42,978 nucleotides of DNA from Gemmatimonadales bacterium (GTDB taxonomy: Bacteria; Gemmatimonadota; Gemmatimonadetes; Gemmatimonadales; GWC2-71-9): assembly GCA_013140635.1 (NCBI GenBank), contig JABFSM010000108.1, forward strand, positions 1 to 42,978, given 5' to 3'. Position numbers and translations under genes: made by a program. This document shows, piece by piece, positions 38,462 through 42,978 of this stretch (positions within the stretch are counted from its first letter, which is position 1; each line of letters opens with the position of its first letter). The notes under the pieces were generated by a model, which made no database searches, was not told where the DNA came from, and saw nothing but the letters and a program-made list of their open reading frames with translations.

Positions 38462-39684
38462 GCGCCTCCCCTGCTCCCGCCGGCGATGCGAAGCGCGATC
38501 AGCTCAAGCGTCTCTCGGTGCTCATCGCGACCGCCGGTATCGATCAACTCGGGTTCGGCATGGTCTTGCCGATCATGCCGTTCTATGCCTTGAACATGAA
38601 GGCGTCGCCCGAAATGATCGGGGCGATCATCGCTTCTTTTTCCGTGGCGCAGCTGCTCGCCTCGCCGATCTGGGGCCGAGTCTCCGATCACTACGGCCGT
38701 CGGCCCGCCCTCCTGGCCGGCCTGATCGCCTCGGCGGCGGCCTTCGCCACCTTCGGCCTCGCGAACGCAGTGTGGCTCCTCTTCGCGTCCCGCATCATTC
38801 AGGGCGCGGGCGGCGGCACTACCGGCGTGGCCCAGGCCTATGTGGCCGACACGGTGGCCCCCGGCGACCGGGCTCGCGCGCTCGGCTGGCTCTCTTCGGC
38901 CACGGCGGTTGGGCTGATGATCGGTCCGGTGCTCGGGTCCTTCGCCGCGCATTGGGGACAGGCGGCCCCGGGGCTCGTGGCGGCGGCGCTCTGTCTTCTC
39001 AACGTCGTCTTCGCATGGAAGTGGCTCCCCGAGTCGAAGCCGCCATCCACGCTCGGCGAGCGCTCGGAGCGGAAACCGCTCTGGCACGCCGCGTGGGTGG
39101 TGGTTCGCCATCCGAGCACCCCGGTCAACCGGCTCATCTGGATCTATGCCGCGGGCATGTTAGGCTTTACCGGTATGACCTCGGTGCTCGCCCTCTTCCT
39201 GGGGGCCGATTTCGGCTTCAACGAGAAGACGATCGGCTACGTCTTTCTCTATTTCTCGGCCCTCTCGCTGGTGATGCGCTCGGTCTTGTTAGGCACCATC
39301 GTCCAGCGCATCGGTGAAACCGGCGCCATGCGCGCCGGGACGGTGGCGCTCACGCTGGGCCTCTTCCTCTCCCCGCTGGCCACCTCGCTCTGGGTGCTGG
39401 CGCCGATCATGGCCCTGGTGCCGATCGGCACGGCGCTCCTCTTCCCGGCCACCACCGCGCTGATGTCGCATGCGTCGGTGCGCGCGGAGCTTGGCACCAC
39501 CATGGGCGTGGCGCAGACCTTCGCGGCGGTCTCCCGGGTCATCGCGCCGGTGGTGGCCACCTCGGCGTTTCAGCGCTTCGGCACCGGCGCGCCCTTCTAT
39601 ATGGCCGGAGGTATCGTGGCGCTCGTCGGGGTGCTCGCCTTTCGCTTGACGCCGGTGCCCCGAACCGCGGAAGGGGGGTCATGA
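38458..39684 (+). CDS. MFS transporter (multidrug/TetA-like)
   Basis: IDQLGFGMVLPIMPFYALNM, SPIWGRVSDHYGRRPALLAGL, RIIQGAGGGTTGVAQAYVADTVAPGDRARALGWLSSATAVGLMIGPVLGSF; GTG start with 4-nt overlap. Confidence 0.88.
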   Translation: MSASPAPAGDAKRDQLKRLSVLIATAGIDQLGFGMVLPIMPFYALNMKASPEMIGAIIASFSVAQLLASPIWGRVSDHYGRRPALLAGLIASAAAFATFGLANAVWLLFASRIIQGAGGGTTGVAQAYVADTVAPGDRARALGWLSSATAVGLMIGPVLGSFAAHWGQAAPGLVAAALCLLNVVFAWKWLPESKPPSTLGERSERKPLWHAAWVVVRHPSTPVNRLIWIYAAGMLGFTGMTSVLALFLGADFGFNEKTIGYVFLYFSALSLVMRSVLLGTIVQRIGETGAMRAGTVALTLGLFLSPLATSLWVLAPIMALVPIGTALLFPATTALMSHASVRAELGTTMGVAQTFAAVSRVIAPVVATSAFQRFGTGAPFYMAGGIVALVGVLAFRLTPVPRTAEGGS

Positions 39685-41387
39685 CCGTGGAACTCCCCGC
39701 CACGTCGGCCGGACTCGCGCATACCACCTGGGAGGAGTGTCGAGCCTATTACGAGGCGTTTGCGGAGGCGCCCCTCGACGTCGCCTCCCTCGAGTCGTGG
39801 CTCCGGCGGTGGTCCCGGTTCGAGGAGCTCTTGACCGAGGCGGCCTCGCCCGCCATGATCGCCTATACCTGCGATACCGGCGATGCCGCCAAGGAGGCGG
39901 CGCACCTCCGCTTCTACACCGACATCATCCCGAAGGCCGAAGAACAAGGCGTTAGGCTCGCTCGCCGGTTCGTGGCGCTCGGCGTCGTCCCCGAGGGCCT
40001 GGAAACGACGGTGGCGCGGTTCCGCGCCTCGATCGACATCTTCCGCGAAGCCAACGTGCCGCTCTTCTCCGAGCTCGAGGAGCTGGGGAGCCGTTACCAG
40101 CGGATGACCGGCGGCATGATGACGGAATGGGAGGGGGAACAGCGGCCCCTCCCGATGCTCGCGCCCTTCCTGCAGGCCTCCGACCGCGCCGTCCGGGAAC
40201 GCGCTTTCCGCGCCACGGTGGCGCCTTACGTGGCCGCGCGGGACGCGCTGGCGGAACTCTTTACCCAGATGGTGGAACGCCGTCAGGCGGTGGCGCGGAA
40301 CGCCAATTTCAGCGATTTCCAGACCTTCTCTTTCGCGGCCAAGCACCGGTTCGACTATGCCACCGGCGACTGCGCCCGGTTCCACGATGCGGTGGAGTCG
40401 GTGGTGGTGCCGGCCCATTCGCGGGCGCTCCAGGCCCGGCGCCGGCGGCTCGGGCTCGACGCGTTGCGGCCCTGGGACGTGGCGGTGAATCCGTATCGTG
40501 CCGAACCGTTGCGGCCGTTCAAGGATGGGGTGGAACTCGCTCGCGGGGTTCGCCGCATTCTTGGCGCCCTGGATCCGGTACTGGGGGCTGAGTTCCAGAC
40601 GATGATGGACGAAGAGCTTCTCGATCTCGACAGCCGGAAGGGAAAGGCGCCGGGAGGCTACTGCGATACCCTGCATGCCCGCGGGCGGCCCTTCGTCTTC
40701 ATGAACGCGTCGGGGGTGCTCGAAGATGTCATGACCCTGCTGCACGAGGCGGGGCACGCCTTCCACGCCTTTGCGTCGCACGAGCAGCCCCTCATCTGGC
40801 AGCGCCATCCCGGCGCCGAGGCCGCCGAACTCGCCTCGATGAGTATGGAGTTGCTGGCTGGGAGTCATCTGGGCCCGCCGGCGGGGATGCTCGACTCGCG
40901 CGACGCCGCCATCGCTCGGCTCGAGCACCTGGAGGATGTGCTGATGAGCCTGGCGCACATCGCCTCGGTCGACGCCTTCCAGGGGTGGATCTACACCAGC
41001 GGCGAGGGGCTCGACCCCGAGGCGCGGGACCTCGCCTGGCTGCGCTACCGGCAGCGGTTCGAGCAGGGGGTAGACTGGAGCGGGCTTACCGCCGAGCGCA
41101 CCGCCCGCTGGTATCGCCAGCTGCACATTTTTCTCTACCCCTTCTACTACATCGAGTATGGGATCGCTCAGTTCGGCGCCCTCCAGGTCTGGCGCAATCA
41201 CCGCCGGGAGGGGGCGGTGGCGCTCGAGGCGTACCGGCGTTTTCTCGCGGAGGGGGCGGTGCGCCCGCTGCCGGAGCTCTATCGGACCGCGGGGGCCGGG
41301 CTGATCTTCGATCCGGTCTCGATGCGGCCGTTGATCGATCTGGTGGAGGAGGAGATGGAGCAGTTGCGGGGGTTGGTCGGGGCGTAG
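39681..41387 (+). CDS. M3 family oligoendopeptidase
   Basis: VMTLLHEAGHAFHAF (HExxH zinc motif), AELASMSMELL, FYYIEYGIAQFGALQVW. Confidence 0.92.
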   Translation: MTVELPATSAGLAHTTWEECRAYYEAFAEAPLDVASLESWLRRWSRFEELLTEAASPAMIAYTCDTGDAAKEAAHLRFYTDIIPKAEEQGVRLARRFVALGVVPEGLETTVARFRASIDIFREANVPLFSELEELGSRYQRMTGGMMTEWEGEQRPLPMLAPFLQASDRAVRERAFRATVAPYVAARDALAELFTQMVERRQAVARNANFSDFQTFSFAAKHRFDYATGDCARFHDAVESVVVPAHSRALQARRRRLGLDALRPWDVAVNPYRAEPLRPFKDGVELARGVRRILGALDPVLGAEFQTMMDEELLDLDSRKGKAPGGYCDTLHARGRPFVFMNASGVLEDVMTLLHEAGHAFHAFASHEQPLIWQRHPGAEAAELASMSMELLAGSHLGPPAGMLDSRDAAIARLEHLEDVLMSLAHIASVDAFQGWIYTSGEGLDPEARDLAWLRYRQRFEQGVDWSGLTAERTARWYRQLHIFLYPFYYIEYGIAQFGALQVWRNHRREGAVALEAYRRFLAEGAVRPLPELYRTAGAGLIFDPVSMRPLIDLVEEEMEQLRGLVGA

Positions 41388-41396
41388 GCGCCGGCC

Positions 41397-41470
41397 GTCA
41401 TTGCGAGGGGCCGTAGGCCCCGAAGCAATCTCGGGACAGGGCCAGATTGCTTCGCTTCGCTCGCAATGAC
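41397..41470. repeat. GTCATTGCGAG-family palindrome
   Basis: GTCATTGCGAGGGGCCGTAGGCCCCGAAGCAATCTC...AGATTGCTTCGCTTCGCTCGCAATGAC, 9 nt after the M3 peptidase stop codon. Confidence 0.9.
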
Positions 41471-41477
41471 TAAGGAC

Positions 41478-41562
41478 GCAGTCGTCGTGAGGGGCACAGC
41501 CCCGTGGCGACCCCCGAAGCCGAAGCCGCGAGGGACCGAAGGTCCCGTGGCGGAATCTCCCG
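41478..41562. repeat. Divergent relative of the same repeat family
   Basis: GCAGTCGTCGTGAGGGGCACAGCCCCGTGGCGAC...GAGGGACCGAAGGTCCCGTGGCGGAATCTCCCGG; same GAGGGxx...CCC architecture. Confidence 0.5.
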
Positions 41563-41634
41563 GTTGCGCCCCGCACCCATGACAGTGACATTTCCCCCCG
41601 TTCCCGACCGCTTACCTGGCTTGGAGGAGATTGG

Positions 41635-41853
41635 ATGGCGAAGGAAGAAGGGATTGAGATGGAGGGGGTCGTTCAGGAGGTCCTGCCGGACCGGAACTAC
41701 CGCGTCCTGCTGGAGAACGGCCACACGATCCTGGCCTATGCCGCCGGCAAAATGAGCAAGTTCAAGATCCGGGTACTCGAGGGAGACCGGGTGAGCGTAG
41801 TGCTTTCGCCTTACGATCTGACCCGCGGCCGGGTGATTTACCGGCATAAATAG
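41635..41853 (+). CDS. infA: Translation initiation factor IF-1
   Basis: [72 protein letters not shown]. Confidence 0.95.
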   Translation: MAKEEGIEMEGVVQEVLPDRNYRVLLENGHTILAYAAGKMSKFKIRVLEGDRVSVVLSPYDLTRGRVIYRHK

Positions 41854-41856
41854 GAG

Positions 41857-41966
41857 GTCATTGCGAGGCGGCGAAGCCGCCGAAGCAATCCCCAAGATTG
41901 CTTCGCTGCGCTCGCAATGACTGAGATGGCTTCGCTTCGCTCGCCATGACCTGCGCTCGCAATGAC
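41857..41966. repeat. GTCATTGCGAG-family palindrome plus degenerate half copies
   Basis: 41857 GTCATTGCGAGGCGGCGAAGCCGCCGAAGCAATC..AGATTGCTTCGCTGCGCTCGCAATGAC 41921, then TGGCTTCGCTTCGCTCGCCATGAC and GCGCTCGCAATGAC. Confidence 0.88.
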
Positions 41967-41971
41967 CGCCG

Positions 41972-42014
41972 GAAACGACAACGGGCCGCCCAATGGGCGG
42001 CCCGCTCTCGTTTC
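41972..42014. terminator. Terminator hairpin between convergent infA and csp
   Basis: GAAACGA-caa-CGGGCCGCCC-AAT-GGGCGGCCCG-ctc-TCGTTTC; 10-bp perfect inner stem and 7-bp outer stem. Confidence 0.8.
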
Positions 42015-42028
42015 CCGGGGGCCGGGAA

Positions 42029-42244
42029 CTACTTGCTGGCCTTGGTCACATTCTCGGCGGCCGGGCCCTTGGCGCCCTGCACGATGTCGAACTCGACCCG
42101 CTCGCCCTCGGACAGGCTGCGGAACCCATCCATGCGGATCGCCGAGTGATGGACGAAGCAGTCCTTTTCGCCGTTTTCCGGGGTGATGAAGCCGAACCCC
42201 TTCGCGTCGTTGAACCACTTCACGGTGCCAGTAACACGAGCCAT
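42029..42244 (-). CDS. Cold-shock protein (CspA family)
   Basis: [71 protein letters not shown]. Confidence 0.95.
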   Translation of the reverse strand: MARVTGTVKWFNDAKGFGFITPENGEKDCFVHHSAIRMDGFRSLSEGERVEFDIVQGAKGPAAENVTKASK

Positions 42245-42339
42245 GTTGCCCTACTCCTTGTTGTGTTTCCCTACCGGCTCCCGCGGAAGTGCGGTTCCCG
42301 GCCCCCTTGAGGTCGCGAGCCCATCTCGCGCCACAAAAG

Positions 42340-42371
42340 AATAAAAGACCCACGGCGACTGGCCTGGGTCT
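42340..42371 (-). terminator. Rho-independent terminator-like hairpin with U-rich tail, minus strand
   Basis: Minus strand: AGACCCA-GGC-CAGTC-GCC-g-TGGGTCT followed by TTTATTCTTTT. Confidence 0.6.
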
Positions 42372-42486
42372 GTCTGTCTCACTCGCTCTTGGTATCGAAG
42401 AGGAATGCCACGAGCCCTGCGATTTAGCGCCGCTACAAGGTGGGGATGAGTCGCGGAAAAGTCAAGATTTTTGTCTCTTGAGACAG

Positions 42487-42978
42487 TCAGCAGCCGGGGC
42501 CGCGAACACCGGGCGGGATGGCGCGCGCACCGGGTGGGGCCATGTCCCCGGTCGGGCGGGTACTACTCGTGGCCCGCCCGACTCGAGCTGATCCCATCAC
42601 TTCCGACAGCGCCGGAACCGCGCTTCCGAATACCACCACCTGGCGAACCGGCCGGTCGGCCAGACGTGCCGGCCGATAGCGCAGCGAATCCACGATGGGA
42701 CGGATCATATCTGCCAGCGCGGTGCTGTTCGCCGATGTCAGGGCCACCGTGGGAAGTTCAACCCGGCCCAGCGTGTCCACGACAAATTGGAACTCCGCCC
42801 GGAGGCAGCGGTCGTCGGCGGGCGGGGTCGTGGGCAGCGCCAAGTAATTGAGTACGAGATTCCGGCTCCGCAGGTCCGCTTTCTTGTCGACCTCGCAATC
42901 GCGATAGACCGGCCCCGCCGCCAGCGCGAGCGAATCGGGAGGGGCGCCGGTGCACTTTTTGTCGCGGTCTTGAGCCGG
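42487..42978 (-). CDS. TonB C-terminal-like/energy-transducer-like protein, N-terminus off window
   Basis: Frame open to window edge: ...CEVDKKADLRSRNLVLNYLALPTTPPADDRCLRAEFQFVVDTLGRVELPTVALTSANSTALADMIRPIVDSLRYRPARLADRPVRQVVVFGSAVPA; resembles a TonB C-terminal domain. Confidence 0.5.
   Translation of the reverse strand, partial: PAQDRDKKCTGAPPDSLALAAGPVYRDCEVDKKADLRSRNLVLNYLALPTTPPADDRCLRAEFQFVVDTLGRVELPTVALTSANSTALADMIRPIVDSLRYRPARLADRPVRQVVVFGSAVPALSEVMGSARVGRATSSTRPTGDMAPPGARAIPPGVRGPGC

Noticed and set aside
41397-41966. CRISPR-like array around infA
   Set aside because: Repeats are few, palindromic, unequal in spacing and flank a coding gene; no regular repeat-spacer structure or cas genes.

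Overview
High-GC bacterial chromosomal window, about 43 kb and densely coded; the gene content and small repeats suggest an uncultivated Gemmatimonadota-like lineage, but that is a weak inference. No rRNA, tRNA, CRISPR array, prophage or transposase was recognised. In order: agmatine deiminase (partial) and N-carbamoylputrescine amidase (-); a secreted hypothetical (+); an alpha-glucan operon with three consecutive GH57-type proteins, GlgA, GlgP and EttA (-); a PQQ-type sugar dehydrogenase, a thioredoxin-fold protein split by an in-frame TGA, a CysN-CysC-type fusion and CysD (+); two AlkP-superfamily proteins, a 51-aa membrane ORF, ThrC and ThrB (-); PntAA/PntAB/PntB and a sigma-70 factor (+); aconitase (-); a long + operon (DUF971, small membrane protein, PIG-L deacetylase, Fe3+-type ABC transporter, MFS, M3 peptidase); IF-1 (+); cold-shock protein (-); and a partial TonB-like protein (-). 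Main observations: (1) a probable selenoprotein redoxin whose in-frame TGA sits at the peroxidatic-Cys position, with a SECIS-like hairpin downstream and no other Cys in the protein; (2) a sulfate-activation fusion with a degenerate APS-kinase domain in front of an intact one; (3) a GTCATTGCGAG-type palindromic repeat family present at all four convergent gene junctions; (4) an over-represented non-palindromic 7-mer, GTTAGGC; (5) an uncalled 51-aa membrane ORF. All counts and alignments were made by eye.
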